In this document: one piece after another, positions 18,532 to 26,419 of the stretch
Layout: every line of letters starts with the position of its first letter
Position numbering within the stretch: the stretch's first letter is position 1
Assembly: GCF_030499515.1 (NCBI RefSeq)
Contig: NZ_JASTWJ010000001.1
Coordinates: 1,054,001-1,118,000 of the forward strand
Origin: Streptomyces sp. DT2A-34
GTDB taxonomy: Bacteria > Actinomycetota > Actinomycetes > Streptomycetales > Streptomycetaceae
Direction: 5' to 3'
DNA length: 64,000 bases
Program-made: the position numbers and the translations under genes
Notes under the pieces: generated by a model
What the model was told of the DNA's origin: nothing
What the model saw: the letters and a program-made list of their open reading frames with translations, nothing else
Databases searched by the model: none

Positions 18532-19269
18532 TCACGTCCGGGTCGGGTCCGCAGCCGCTCGGGCGGCGAGTTCCGGTCCGGGACCGGTCGCCTCCTTCAG
18601 CGCCCGGCGGCACAACGAGTCCGCGCGGCGCGTCGTCTCCGGAAGTCGGTACTCGGGGGCCAGCGCGAGCGCGTGCGCGCAGGCGTTGTCGAGGCTCACC
18701 CGGTGGCCGACGGAGACGAAGACCGGCTTGACGGCGCCCCGGGTGCGCAGGGCGCGGCCAACCTCCTCGTCGCCCGCCATGAGCGGCGCGGACGATCCGC
18801 GTTCGGGGGCGGGGTCGTCGTAGGTGAAGGTGAAGGGGTTCTTGGCCACGCCGATCGTCGGCAGGCCGGTCAGGACGCCGAGGTGGCTGGCGAGGCCGAA
18901 GCGGCGGGGGTGGGCGCGACCGTAGCCGTCGCAGACGACGAGGCCGGGCGTGCAGGGCAGAGCCTCCAGGGCGGCCAGCACCGTGGGGATCTCGCGGAAG
19001 GCGAGCAGGCCGGGGACGTAGGGGAAGGAGATCCGGCCGACGGCCGTGGCCTCGGCGACGACGTCGAGGGTCGCCGCGTCCAGGACGACCGCGGCCGCGG
19101 CGACCACGTCCCGCTCGTCGTCGTAGGCCACGTCGACCCCGGTCACGTGCCCGGCTCCGGGCGGCGGCCCCGGCGCGTCGAGCACCACCCGCGCGCGCAG
19201 TTCGTCCTGGACGGCGCGGGCCTCTTCCTCGGTCGCGGGCCAGCCCGCTGGAATGCGTACGGTCGTCAT
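18532..19269 (-). CDS. nfi: Endonuclease V (deoxyinosine 3' endonuclease)
   Basis: A 245-residue endonuclease V, which nicks DNA (or RNA) one base 3' of inosine. Motifs in order: GVDVAYDDE with the catalytic Asp, ISFPYVPGLLAFREIP (wedge region), VVCDGYGRAHPRRFGLASHLG with the second Asp, and IGVAKNPF. ATG 19269 gives full length, slightly longer than E. coli Nfi (223 residues) at the C terminus. Cytoplasmic repair enzyme. Confidence 0.9.
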   Translation of the reverse strand: MTTVRIPAGWPATEEEARAVQDELRARVVLDAPGPPPGAGHVTGVDVAYDDERDVVAAAAVVLDAATLDVVAEATAVGRISFPYVPGLLAFREIPTVLAALEALPCTPGLVVCDGYGRAHPRRFGLASHLGVLTGLPTIGVAKNPFTFTYDDPAPERGSSAPLMAGDEEVGRALRTRGAVKPVFVSVGHRVSLDNACAHALALAPEYRLPETTRRADSLCRRALKEATGPGPELAARAAADPTRT

Positions 19270-19325
19270 GGTGGGGACGAGGGTACGGGGCCCGGGACGG
19301 CCGCGGCGGGCTCGGGGGTACGCTC

Positions 19326-19628
19326 GTGATCATGTTCGTACTCGAGCTGACCTACACCGCCCCGCTCGATGCCGTCGACGCCGTGCTGGAGGCCCATGTG
19401 GCGTGGCTCGACGAGCAGTACGAGAAGGGGACGTTCCTCGCGTCCGGGCGCAAGAACCCCCGCGACGGCGGGGTGATCCTCGCTGTCGCGGAGGACCGGG
19501 CGCGGATCGAGGCGATCGCCGCGACGGACCCGTTCGTCGGCGCGGGCGTCTGCGCGTATCGCATCACCGAGTTCGCCGCCACGAAGACGGCCCCGGAGCT
19601 CGCGCGCCACCGCGAGACGCCCGGCTGA
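19326..19628 (+). CDS. YciI family protein
   Basis: A 100-residue ferredoxin-like alpha/beta protein. The motif AHVAWLDEQYEKGTFLASG contains the conserved His (with Asp) that makes the putative active site of YCII-related proteins, followed by RKNPRDGGVILA. Function unknown in most members. GTG 19326 sits 7 bases after GGGGG; ATG 19332, where family homology begins, is the alternative. Divergent from endonuclease V. Confidence 0.8.
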   Translation: MIMFVLELTYTAPLDAVDAVLEAHVAWLDEQYEKGTFLASGRKNPRDGGVILAVAEDRARIEAIAATDPFVGAGVCAYRITEFAATKTAPELARHRETPG

Positions 19629-19631
19629 GCC

Positions 19632-19955
19632 TCATTTGCCCAGCGCCTGCTTGAGCTGGCCCTTGTTCATGTCCGAACGCCCGTGGATGTTGCGCTTCTT
19701 GGCCTCCTCATACAGCTGGTCGTAGGTGGGCCCCTGGGAGCCCTTGCCCGACCGCTGGCCGCCCCGCTTGCCCGAGGACATGTCCTGGGTGGACGTACGG
19801 CTGGCGGTCTTGGAGTCGCCGGACCGTGCGCGCTCCTTGTTCACCGTTCGCGCCGCGATCTCCTTGGCGCGCGAGGTGCTCTCGCCCCGGTCCTCGGCGC
19901 TCTTCTTGATGTGCTCGTACTGGCGTTCCCGCTTCGAGCTCGAACCGGCTGGCAT
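19632..19955 (-). CDS. Small basic protein with Rho-N/SAP-like C terminus
   Basis: A 107-residue, lysine- and arginine-rich protein. Residues 5-60 are predicted helical and charged (KRERQYEHIKKSAEDRGEST); the middle is Gly/Ser-rich; the last 35 residues, YDQLYEEAKKRNIHGRSDMN and KGQLKQAL, resemble the Rho N-terminal/SAP helix-extended-helix that binds nucleic acid. Such genes are often annotated as plasmid stabilization proteins in Streptomyces, without functional proof. ATG 19955 has AGGAG 10 bases upstream. Confidence 0.7.
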   Translation of the reverse strand: MPAGSSSKRERQYEHIKKSAEDRGESTSRAKEIAARTVNKERARSGDSKTASRTSTQDMSSGKRGGQRSGKGSQGPTYDQLYEEAKKRNIHGRSDMNKGQLKQALGK

Positions 19956-20003
19956 ATGAGTCACTCCTCTCGCAGTCGGCGACCGAGTACCCACATTCCG
20001 GCG

Positions 20004-21107
20004 TCAGCTCTCCCACCGCGCGACCCTGCCCTTCTCGCCCGCGGCCCAGCAGCCCCGGTCCGGTGTGCAGTCCACGGTGTCGTACGAGCCCGTGTCGACG
20101 GTCCGCCAGGTGCGCCCGCCGTCGGTCGTCAGGTCGGTGCCGGCGGGGCCGACCGCGAGGGCGGCGGTACGGCTGTGCGGGAGCCAGGTGACGCCGGAGC
20201 GGTAGGCGTTCACCGGCATCGCGGCGGGCTGCCAGGTGGCGCCCCCGTCGCCGGTACGGGCGGCAGCTTGCGGGGAGGCCTGGTCGGGGCGGTAGTCGCC
20301 GCCGACCGCGAGGCCGTGCGTACGGTCGCGGAAGGCGAGCGCGAAGACGCCGCGGGCCGGGTCGCCCGCCGGGACCGGTGTGTCGGCGGCCGTCCAGGTC
20401 AGCCCCCGGTCGGCGGAGTGCAGCACACGCGCGCGTGCGGCCCCGCCGGTGGCCAGCCAGACGTCCTTCCGCCCGGAGGTGACCAGGCACTGCCCGCTCG
20501 CCGCGAAGCCGGCCTCGCCCTCCAGCGCGGCGGGCATCCCGTCGCCGGGCAGCACCTTCCAGGAGCGGCCGCCGTCGCCGGTCGACAGGATGCGGAACCT
20601 TCCGTCCACCGGGTCGCTCATCGCCAGGCCGTGGCGGTGGTCGAAGAAGGTCATGCAGTCGTAGAAGGCCCGCGCGTCGGTGTTGCGGAAGGACTCGGTC
20701 CAGGTCGCGCCGCCGTCCTGCGTGCGGTACACGCGGGACGCCTCGCCCTCTCCGATGGCCAGCACCACGGCGCGCCGCGCGTCGAACGCCTCGACGTCCC
20801 GGAACTGCAGCTCGGCGGCGCCGGGTGGCGAGACGTTCCGCCAGGTCGCGCCGCCGTCGGTGGTGCGCAGGACGGTGCCCTGGGTTCCGGCCAGCCAGGC
20901 GGTGTTCCGGCTGGCCGCGGACAGCCCGCGGAAGCGCACCTCGGGCGTGCCACTGTCCTTGAGTTCCCAGTGCGGTGCCCGCCGCTCCGGCTGGTCCGCC
21001 TGCGCGGGTACGGCGGTCAGCGCGGCCAGCGCCGCCCCGCACGCCACCCCCGCGGCCACTGTCCGAAACGTACGCCCCGACCGTCGCGTGCTCCCCGAAC
21101 GCCTCAT
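20004..21107 (-). CDS. Secreted beta-propeller protein (sialidase/Ycf48-like repeats)
   Basis: A 367-residue exported protein with a signal peptide (three arginines, hydrophobic stretch, VPAQA-D near residue 36). The mature part has at least six blades marked by DGGATW or DRGLTW turns (for example TTDGGATWRNV, TQDGGATWTES, STGDGGRSWKV), as in BNR/Ycf48-type propellers. These act as binding scaffolds or glycosidases, but no sialidase catalytic set is visible, so only a structural role can be claimed. ATG 21107 is chosen for the signal peptide; a longer frame exists upstream. Confidence 0.75.
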   Translation of the reverse strand: MRRSGSTRRSGRTFRTVAAGVACGAALAALTAVPAQADQPERRAPHWELKDSGTPEVRFRGLSAASRNTAWLAGTQGTVLRTTDGGATWRNVSPPGAAELQFRDVEAFDARRAVVLAIGEGEASRVYRTQDGGATWTESFRNTDARAFYDCMTFFDHRHGLAMSDPVDGRFRILSTGDGGRSWKVLPGDGMPAALEGEAGFAASGQCLVTSGRKDVWLATGGAARARVLHSADRGLTWTAADTPVPAGDPARGVFALAFRDRTHGLAVGGDYRPDQASPQAAARTGDGGATWQPAAMPVNAYRSGVTWLPHSRTAALAVGPAGTDLTTDGGRTWRTVDTGSYDTVDCTPDRGCWAAGEKGRVARWES

Positions 21108-21323
21108 GGCGGGCGAAGCTAGCCGACCACCCCGGCATCGTCCAGATGACCCCGGGGACCACATGTGACTTTCCCGGCACGGAGGACGAACGAGCCACTC
21201 CCATGCATGACGGCGGTGACAGAGGTCACTCGAATCCGGGGTGCACGGATTGGCTGATTCCGTCGTCTCTACCAGTGCCCGGTCTCGTCCGCCCGGAAGT
21301 TCGTCCAGCTGTCACAAGGGAGC

Positions 21324-21746
21324 ATGGCGTTGTCCACCGTAATCGAGCAGCCCGTTGAGGCCCGTCTCGTCGCCGCCGCGCCGCGGATGCCGAGCATTCC
21401 CGCGACCCTGCACTACGACCGGCGCGACCCGTTCGCCGTCCGCATGACCTTCCCGGCCCCGGCCACCCTGGAGGGCGTGGAGGTCTGCTGGACCTTCAGC
21501 CGCGAGCTGCTCGTGGCCGGGCTGGAGCGGCCCGAGGGCCACGGCGACGTGCGGGTGCGGCCGTACGGGTTCGACCGTACGGTCCTGGAGTTCCACGCGC
21601 CCGAGGGCACGGCCGTCGTGCACATCCGCACGGGCGAGGTGCAGCGCTTTCTGCAGTCGACGAGCGAGCTGGTGCCGCTCGGGCTGGAGCACCTTCAGCT
21701 CGACCTGGACCGTGATCTGGCGGAACTCATGCGGGACGCCTGCTGA
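21324..21746 (+). CDS. ssgD: SsgA-like sporulation and cell-division protein, probably SsgD
   Basis: A 140-residue SALP. Typical elements are PATLHYDRRDPFAVRMTF, VCWTFSRELLVAGLERP, GHGDVRVRPYG and the C-terminal LDLDRDLAELM. SALPs occur only in sporulating actinomycetes and guide septum and cell-wall events; SsgB recruits FtsZ. Length and context fit SsgD (implicated in lateral wall integrity in S. coelicolor) better than SsgB. ATG 21324 follows AAGGGAG. A 5-bp dyad, GTGACAGAGGTCAC (21216-21229), lies upstream. Confidence 0.8.
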   Translation: MALSTVIEQPVEARLVAAAPRMPSIPATLHYDRRDPFAVRMTFPAPATLEGVEVCWTFSRELLVAGLERPEGHGDVRVRPYGFDRTVLEFHAPEGTAVVHIRTGEVQRFLQSTSELVPLGLEHLQLDLDRDLAELMRDAC

Positions 21747-21756
21747 GGCGGTTTCC

Positions 21757-21910
21757 TCGCCCCCGCCGCCCCTACCCGTCCCATCCCTGAAGGGGCGGAG
21801 CCCCTTCCACCCCGCCAGGGGGCGAAGCCGCCCCCTGGACCCCCGTCGGCCTGCACGGCCTCGTCTTCAAACGCCGGACGGGCTGAAGGACGCCGACCGG
21901 CGTTGAGAAG
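21757..21910 (+). repeat. Second copy of the intergenic repeat; stem-loops after ssgD
   Basis: Bases 21757-21782 are identical to 10041-10066. It is followed by hairpins of the same kinds (GGGGCGGAGCCCC; CCAGGGGGCGAAGCCGCCCC with its closing arm) and by an imperfect stem 21865-21910 built on AACGCCGG and CCGGCGTT. Unlike the first copy it has only one outer arm. It probably also terminates ssgD transcription. Confidence 0.65.
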
Positions 21911-21940
21911 TCGAGCATGCCCGGGCTCGCTTTAATTCCG

Positions 21941-21969
21941 TTGACAGGCCCTCGCCCCCCTCCTACCGT
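21941..21969 (+). promoter_or_regulatory. Vegetative promoter of the ABC-F gene
   Basis: TTGACA (21941-21946), 17 bases, TACCGT (21964-21969). The -35 is the full consensus and the spacing is ideal. Transcription would begin near 21976, leaving a leader of about 224 bases before the ABC-F start. Confidence 0.7.
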
Positions 21970-22006
21970 CTACAACGGTCCTGTTGCCGTCGATTGGAGA
22001 AGGACG

Positions 22007-22018
22007 TTGCTCGTCTGA
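22007..22018 (+). CDS. Three-codon leader peptide (M-L-V)
   Basis: GGAG (21996-21999) stands 7 bases before TTG CTC GTC TGA. This tiny frame sits about 30 bases after the predicted transcription start and just before a chain of hairpins, which is the arrangement used in ribosome-mediated attenuation of antibiotic-responsive ABC-F genes. Translation is inferred from the ribosome site only. Confidence 0.5.
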   Translation: MLV

Positions 22019-22032
22019 GGTCCTGAGACACC

Positions 22033-22058
22033 GCGCCACACCTGAGGTGTGTTTGCGC
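22033..22058 (+). promoter_or_regulatory. Leader hairpin, candidate pause/anti-terminator element
   Basis: GCGC plus CACACC (22033-22042) pairs with GGTGTG and GCGC (22046-22058) across TGA and a small bulge. An outer stem, GAGGTC (22017-22022) with GACCTC (22066-22071), starts inside the leader stop codon, so a ribosome on the leader peptide would block it. CGGC near 22072 can also pair with GCCG at 22081-22084, the foot of the terminator. Confidence 0.5.
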
Positions 22059-22080
22059 TGCGTGCGACCTCGGCGTTCGA

Positions 22081-22106
22081 GCCGTCCTCCGGAGCAGGGC
22101 TTTTCT
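22081..22106 (+). terminator. Intrinsic terminator in the ABC-F leader (attenuator)
   Basis: GCCGTCCTCC (22081-22090) pairs with GGAGCAGGGC (22091-22100) at 8 of 10 positions and is followed at once by TTTTCT. The U tract is unusual in this GC-rich genome and marks a real terminator about 95 bases before the ABC-F start. Confidence 0.65.
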
Positions 22107-22199
22107 CATGGCCCCGAACCCTCTGAGGCCTCCCCGTCGGTCGCCGGTGTCTCGATACGCGTTTGCCCTTGATCGCTTCGAGCATCCGCGGAGGCCCGT

Positions 22200-23825
22200 A
22201 TGTCTACTTCCCTCACCTGTACGTCCCTCTCCTTCACCTGGCCCGACGGCACCCCCGTCTTCGAGGGCCTCGACGTCGCGTTCGGCCCCGGCAGGACCGG
22301 ACTCGTCGGCGTCAACGGGTCAGGGAAATCAACCCTGTTGAAGCTCATCGCCGGTGAGCTCACCCCGGTCGACGGCGCCGTGCGCGTCGCCGGCGAGGTC
22401 GGCTACCTCCCGCAGAACGTCACCCTCGACACCGGCCTGAAGGTCGACGAGGCCCTCGGCATCGCGGACCGGCGAGCCGCGCTGCACGCCATCGAGGCCG
22501 GTGACGTGGCCGAGGAGCACTTCGAGACCGTCGGCGACGACTGGGACGTGGAGGAGCGCGCTCTTGCCACGCTCGGCGAACTCGGGCTCGGCCACGTCGA
22601 GTTGGACCGCACGATCGGCGAGGTGTCGGGCGGCGAGTCGGTGCTGCTGCGGCTGGCCGCGCTGCTGCTGCGCCGCCCGGACGTCCTGCTGCTCGACGAG
22701 CCCACCAACAACCTCGACCTGTACGCACGCAGGCGGCTGTACGCGGCCGTCGCCGCCTGGCCGGGGGTGATGGTGGTGGTCAGCCACGACCGCGAACTCC
22801 TGGACCTCGTCGACCAGATCGCCGATCTGCGCTCCGGGGAGGTCACCTGGTACGGCGGCAACTACTCGGCGTACGAGGAGGCCCTCGCCACCGAGCAGGA
22901 GGCGGCCGAGCGGATGGTGCGGGTCGCCGAGGCCGACCTGAAGAAGCAGAAGCGTGAACTGGTCGACGCCCAGGTCAAGTTGGCCCGGCGCAAGCGGTAC
23001 GGGCAGAAGATGTGGGACCAGAAGCGGGAGCCGAAGATCGTCATGGGGGCGCGCAAGCGGGCGGCACAGGAGTCCGCCGGCAAGCACCGCGTCATGCACG
23101 AGGAGAAGCTCGCCGAGGCCAAGGAGCGGCTCGACGAGGCGGTGGACGCCGTACGGGACGACGACGAGATCCGCGTCGACCTGCCGTACACGGCCGTACC
23201 GCCGGGGCGGACCGTCCTCACGCTCCTGGACCTGGAGTTGGCGTACGGCGCGCGCGTGAACGGCGGCTTCGATCTGCGTGGCCCTGAGCGGATCGCGCTG
23301 ATCGGGCGCAACGGCGCGGGCAAGACGACGCTGCTGCGGACGATCGCCGGGGAGCTGGAACCGGTGTCGGGTGCGGCGACGGCACATGTTCCGCTCCGCC
23401 TCCTGCCGCAGCGGCTCGACGTGCTCGACGGCGAGCTGTCGGTCGCCGAGAACGTGGCCCGGTTCGCGCCGGGCGCCACCAACAACCGGGTCCGGGCACG
23501 CCTTGCCCGCTTCCTGTTCCGGGGAGCCCGCGCCGACCAGAAGGCGGCGACGCTGTCCGGCGGTGAGCGCTTCCGGGCCGCGCTGGCCGCGCTGATGCTG
23601 GCCGAGCCCGCACCGCAGCTGCTGATGCTGGACGAGCCGACGAACAACCTGGACATGGCGAGCGTACGGCAGCTCACCACGGCCCTGGAGTCGTACGAGG
23701 GGGCGCTGATCGTGGCCAGTCACGACCTGCCGTTCCTGGAGTCGATCGGCATCACGCGCTGGCTGATGGTGGAGGACGGAGAGCTGAAAGAAATCACGCC
23801 AGAGGCTGTCGGGTATCTCGCCTAG
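22200..23825 (+). CDS. ABC-F family ATPase (ribosome protection / translation factor type)
   Basis: A 541-residue soluble protein with two ABC domains and no membrane segments. Domain 1 (about 1-230): Walker A GVNGSGKST (Lys43), signature VSGGE, Walker B LLLDEPTNNLD. A charged linker follows (about 235-330; KKQKRELVDAQVKLARRKRY). Domain 2: GRNGAGKTT, LSGGERFR and MLDEPTNNLD. ABC-F proteins act on the ribosomal E site and either resolve stalls or displace antibiotics. The attenuator leader argues for a drug- or stall-responsive resistance role. ATG 22200 has CGGAGG upstream. Confidence 0.9.
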   Translation: MSTSLTCTSLSFTWPDGTPVFEGLDVAFGPGRTGLVGVNGSGKSTLLKLIAGELTPVDGAVRVAGEVGYLPQNVTLDTGLKVDEALGIADRRAALHAIEAGDVAEEHFETVGDDWDVEERALATLGELGLGHVELDRTIGEVSGGESVLLRLAALLLRRPDVLLLDEPTNNLDLYARRRLYAAVAAWPGVMVVVSHDRELLDLVDQIADLRSGEVTWYGGNYSAYEEALATEQEAAERMVRVAEADLKKQKRELVDAQVKLARRKRYGQKMWDQKREPKIVMGARKRAAQESAGKHRVMHEEKLAEAKERLDEAVDAVRDDDEIRVDLPYTAVPPGRTVLTLLDLELAYGARVNGGFDLRGPERIALIGRNGAGKTTLLRTIAGELEPVSGAATAHVPLRLLPQRLDVLDGELSVAENVARFAPGATNNRVRARLARFLFRGARADQKAATLSGGERFRAALAALMLAEPAPQLLMLDEPTNNLDMASVRQLTTALESYEGALIVASHDLPFLESIGITRWLMVEDGELKEITPEAVGYLA

Positions 23826-23835
23826 CTTCGGCTTC

Positions 23836-24346
23836 GTGGCCGATTTCACGCACGGATTCGCGCACGGATTCGCGCACGGATTCATCACCATCACGGGAGC
23901 CCGGGAGAACAATCTCAAAGACGTCTCCCTCCGCATCCCGAAAGGCCGGCTGACCGTGTTCACCGGCCTTTCGGGATCAGGGAAGTCGTCGATCGTCTTC
24001 GACACGATCGCGGTCGAGTCGCAGCACCGGCTGAACGAGACCTTCACGTGGTTCGTGCGCAACGACCGTGGGGCGGGAGTGGCCCCGGCACGGCACGCCG
24101 AGCGCCGGACCGGCGACCGCCTACTCCTTCAACGACCCCTCCGGGATGTGCCCCGAGTGCGACGGCCTGGTGGCGGTGGTCGTCGAGCACAACCTGGACG
24201 TGGTGGCCCACGCCGACCGGATCATCGACCTGGGGCCGGACGGGGGCAGGGACGGGGGCAGGGTGATCTTCGAAGGAGCCCCACGACAGCTCCTCGACGC
24301 CCCCGGCTCCTTCACCGCGGAGCATCTCAGGAGGGCCACAGCCTGA
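23836..24346 (+). pseudogene. Truncated UvrA-like ATPase gene (drug-resistance UvrA paralogue)
   Basis: Pieces of a UvrA paralogue can be read in order. The first, in frame from GTG 23836, is GARENNLKDVSLRIPKGRLT with Walker A TGLSGSGKSS, ending at NETFTWFVRN. Then, in another frame, comes RHGTPSAGPATAYSFNDPSG with the zinc-finger CPECDGL, joined directly to VVVEHNLDVVAHADRIIDLG of the last domain. About three quarters of the protein is missing, including the signature and Walker B segments. A 12-bp sequence is repeated three times near the start (23849-23884, encoding HGFA). Not expected to work. Confidence 0.75.
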
Positions 24347-24445
24347 CCCGGAGGGTTTTGTACGGGCGGGTAGCACCTGCATGATGGCGGGTCGGTGCCC
24401 CATGCAGCATGGCGCCGACACCTGCCACCGACCCGGAGATCCCTC

Positions 24446-25222
24446 GTGCCCAGCAAGAAGGCCCTCGTCCGCCGCCCCAGCCCGCGCCTCGCCGAAGGGC
24501 TGGTGACACACATCGAGCGCGAGAAGGTCGACGTCGACCTCGCGGTCGAGCAGTGGGAGGCGTATACGGAGGCCCTGCGTACGCACGGCTGGGAGACGAT
24601 CGAGGTCGACCCGGCCGACGACTGCCCCGACGCGGTGTTCGTCGAAGACACGGTCGTCATGTACCGCAACGTCGCGCTGATCACCCGGCCCGGCGCCGAG
24701 TCCCGGCGCCCGGAGACCATCGGCGTCGAGGAGGCCGTGGCCTCGCTGGGCTGCTCCGTGAACTGGATCTGGGAGCCGGGCACGCTGGACGGCGGCGACG
24801 TGCTGAAGGTCGGCGACACGATCTACGTCGGCCGCGGCGGCCGTACCAACGCGGTCGGCGTCCAGCAGCTGCGGGCCGCCTTCGAACCGCTGGGGGCGCG
24901 GGTCGTAGCCGTACCGGTGAGCAAGGTGCTGCACCTGAAGTCGGCGATCACGGCGCTGCCCGACGGAACGATTCTCGGGCGCATCCCGCAGCTGGACGTG
25001 CCGTCGCTGTTCCCGCGCTTCCTTCCGGTGCCCGAGGAGTCCGGGGCGCATGTGGTGCTGCTCGGCGGCGGCAAGCTGCTCATGGCCGCGAGCGCGCCGA
25101 AGACGGCGGAGCTGCTCGCCGACCTCGGTCACGAGCCCGTTCCGGTGGACATCAGCGAGTTCGAGAAGCTCGAAGGATGTGTGACATGCCTCTCGGTGCG
25201 AATGCGGGAACTGTACGCCTGA
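24446..25222 (+). CDS. ddaH: Dimethylarginine dimethylaminohydrolase
   Basis: A 258-residue guanidino-group hydrolase of the pentein fold, converting N-methylated arginines to citrulline and methylamine. Visible active-site parts are CPDAVFVEDTVVM (substrate carboxylates), DGGDVLK, His163 in VLHLKSAITAL and the nucleophile Cys248 in EGCVTCLSVR. The size fits bacterial DDAH. GTG 24446 follows GGAGAT; upstream ATG codons lack a ribosome site. An imperfect inverted repeat (GGTCGGTGCC with GGCGCCGACACC) precedes the start and may be an operator. Confidence 0.85.
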   Translation: MPSKKALVRRPSPRLAEGLVTHIEREKVDVDLAVEQWEAYTEALRTHGWETIEVDPADDCPDAVFVEDTVVMYRNVALITRPGAESRRPETIGVEEAVASLGCSVNWIWEPGTLDGGDVLKVGDTIYVGRGGRTNAVGVQQLRAAFEPLGARVVAVPVSKVLHLKSAITALPDGTILGRIPQLDVPSLFPRFLPVPEESGAHVVLLGGGKLLMAASAPKTAELLADLGHEPVPVDISEFEKLEGCVTCLSVRMRELYA

Positions 25223-25244
25223 CCGACTGACTGATCGCGCTCTC

Positions 25245-25274
25245 AGCCCCGGGACCTGCGGGTCCTGGGGCTTT
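25245..25274 (+). terminator. Terminator after ddaH
   Basis: AGCCCCGGGACC (25245-25256), loop TGCG, GGTCCTGGGGCT (25261-25272), then TTT. The stem has 12 pairs including one G-T. It lies just downstream of the ddaH stop. Confidence 0.75.
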
Positions 25275-25333
25275 GCGCATCCCCGTGAAATCACGGCGAC
25301 ACAGTGGCTGATCAGCACTCTTTACATCACTCT

Positions 25334-25384
25334 TAACCTACGGCTTCGTAACCTACGGGTTCGTAGCCTACGATCCCGTAGGTT
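25334..25384 (+). promoter_or_regulatory. Stacked TetR-type operators before the desaturase gene
   Basis: Three direct repeats of exactly 15 bp begin at 25334, 25349 and 25364 (TAACCTACGGCTTCG, TAACCTACGGGTTCG, TAGCCTACGATCCCG), followed by TAGGTT. Each junction forms a palindrome of the type CTACG-N4-CGTAG, so three overlapping operators lie in 51 bases, about 56 bases before the start codon. Confidence 0.6.
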
Positions 25385-25439
25385 CCGGCAACCGCTCGCC
25401 GGTCCCATGCCCCATGTTGTGCGTCCCCCTGGAGTTCCC

Positions 25440-26414
25440 GTGACGATCGCTTCCCCTCACCTTGGCAGCCCCGCCGTCTGGACCGACGCCCGCCTGCTGT
25501 ACGCGTTGGAGGAAGTGGTCGAGAAGGAACTCAACCGCCATCTGCAGGTCGCCAAGGACTGGATGCCGCACGAGTACGTGCCGTGGACGGACGGCCGCAA
25601 CTTCCCCGGCCTCTTCGAGGACGGGGAGGCCTGGGACAAGGAGCAGTCCAAGGTCACCGAGATCGGCCGCATCGCCCTCGTCGTCAACCTCCTCACCGAG
25701 GACAACCTCCCCAGCTACCACCACGAGATCGCCTCGCTCTTCGGCCGTGACGGCGCCTGGGGCACGTGGGTGCACCGCTGGACGGCGGAGGAGGGGCGGC
25801 ACGGCATCGTGATGCGCGACTATCTGCTCACCTCGCGCGCGGTTGACCCGGACAAGCTGGAGCAGTTCCGCATGTCCCACATGAGCGAGGGCTTCGAGTC
25901 GGACAACCGGCACTCGATGCTGCACTCCATCGCCTACGTCGCCTTCCAGGAGCTCGCGACGCGCGTCTCGCACCGCAACACCGGCCACCAGTCCGGTGAC
26001 CCGATCTGTGACCGCATGCTGGCGCGCATCGCGACCGACGAGAACCTGCACATGGTCTTCTACCGGAACCTGCTGAAGGCCGCGTTCGAACTCGCCCCCG
26101 ACCTCACGATGCAGGCGGTGCGGGACGTGCTCGTCAACTTCCGCATGCCCGGCCACGGCATCCCCGGCTTCGAGCGCGCCGCCGCGCAGATGGCCATCGG
26201 CGAGGTCTACAACCTGCGCATCCACCACGACGACGTCCTCCAGCCCGTCCTCCGCTTCCTGAAGATCATGGAGATCGACGGCCTCGGCCCGGAGGGCCAG
26301 AAGGCCCAGGAGGAGCTGGGCCTGTTCATGGGCGGCCTGGACGCGGAGGCCCTGAAGTTCGACGAGAAGCTGGCAGCCCGAAAGGCCCGGATGGCGACTC
26401 GGGCTGCGGGCTGA
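25440..26414 (+). CDS. Acyl-ACP (stearoyl-ACP type) desaturase
   Basis: A 324-residue soluble di-iron desaturase that puts a double bond into acyl chains. Metal ligands: Glu in LLTEDNLPSYHHEI, ExxH in TAEEGRHGIVMRD, and DENLHMVFYRNL. No membrane helices, unlike DesA3-type enzymes. GTG 25440 follows GGAG at 5-base distance; the upstream ATG has no ribosome site. The stacked operators upstream suggest tight control by a lipid- or alkane-responsive TetR protein not encoded in this window. Confidence 0.9.
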   Translation: MTIASPHLGSPAVWTDARLLYALEEVVEKELNRHLQVAKDWMPHEYVPWTDGRNFPGLFEDGEAWDKEQSKVTEIGRIALVVNLLTEDNLPSYHHEIASLFGRDGAWGTWVHRWTAEEGRHGIVMRDYLLTSRAVDPDKLEQFRMSHMSEGFESDNRHSMLHSIAYVAFQELATRVSHRNTGHQSGDPICDRMLARIATDENLHMVFYRNLLKAAFELAPDLTMQAVRDVLVNFRMPGHGIPGFERAAAQMAIGEVYNLRIHHDDVLQPVLRFLKIMEIDGLGPEGQKAQEELGLFMGGLDAEALKFDEKLAARKARMATRAAG

Positions 26415-26419
26415 GGGGC

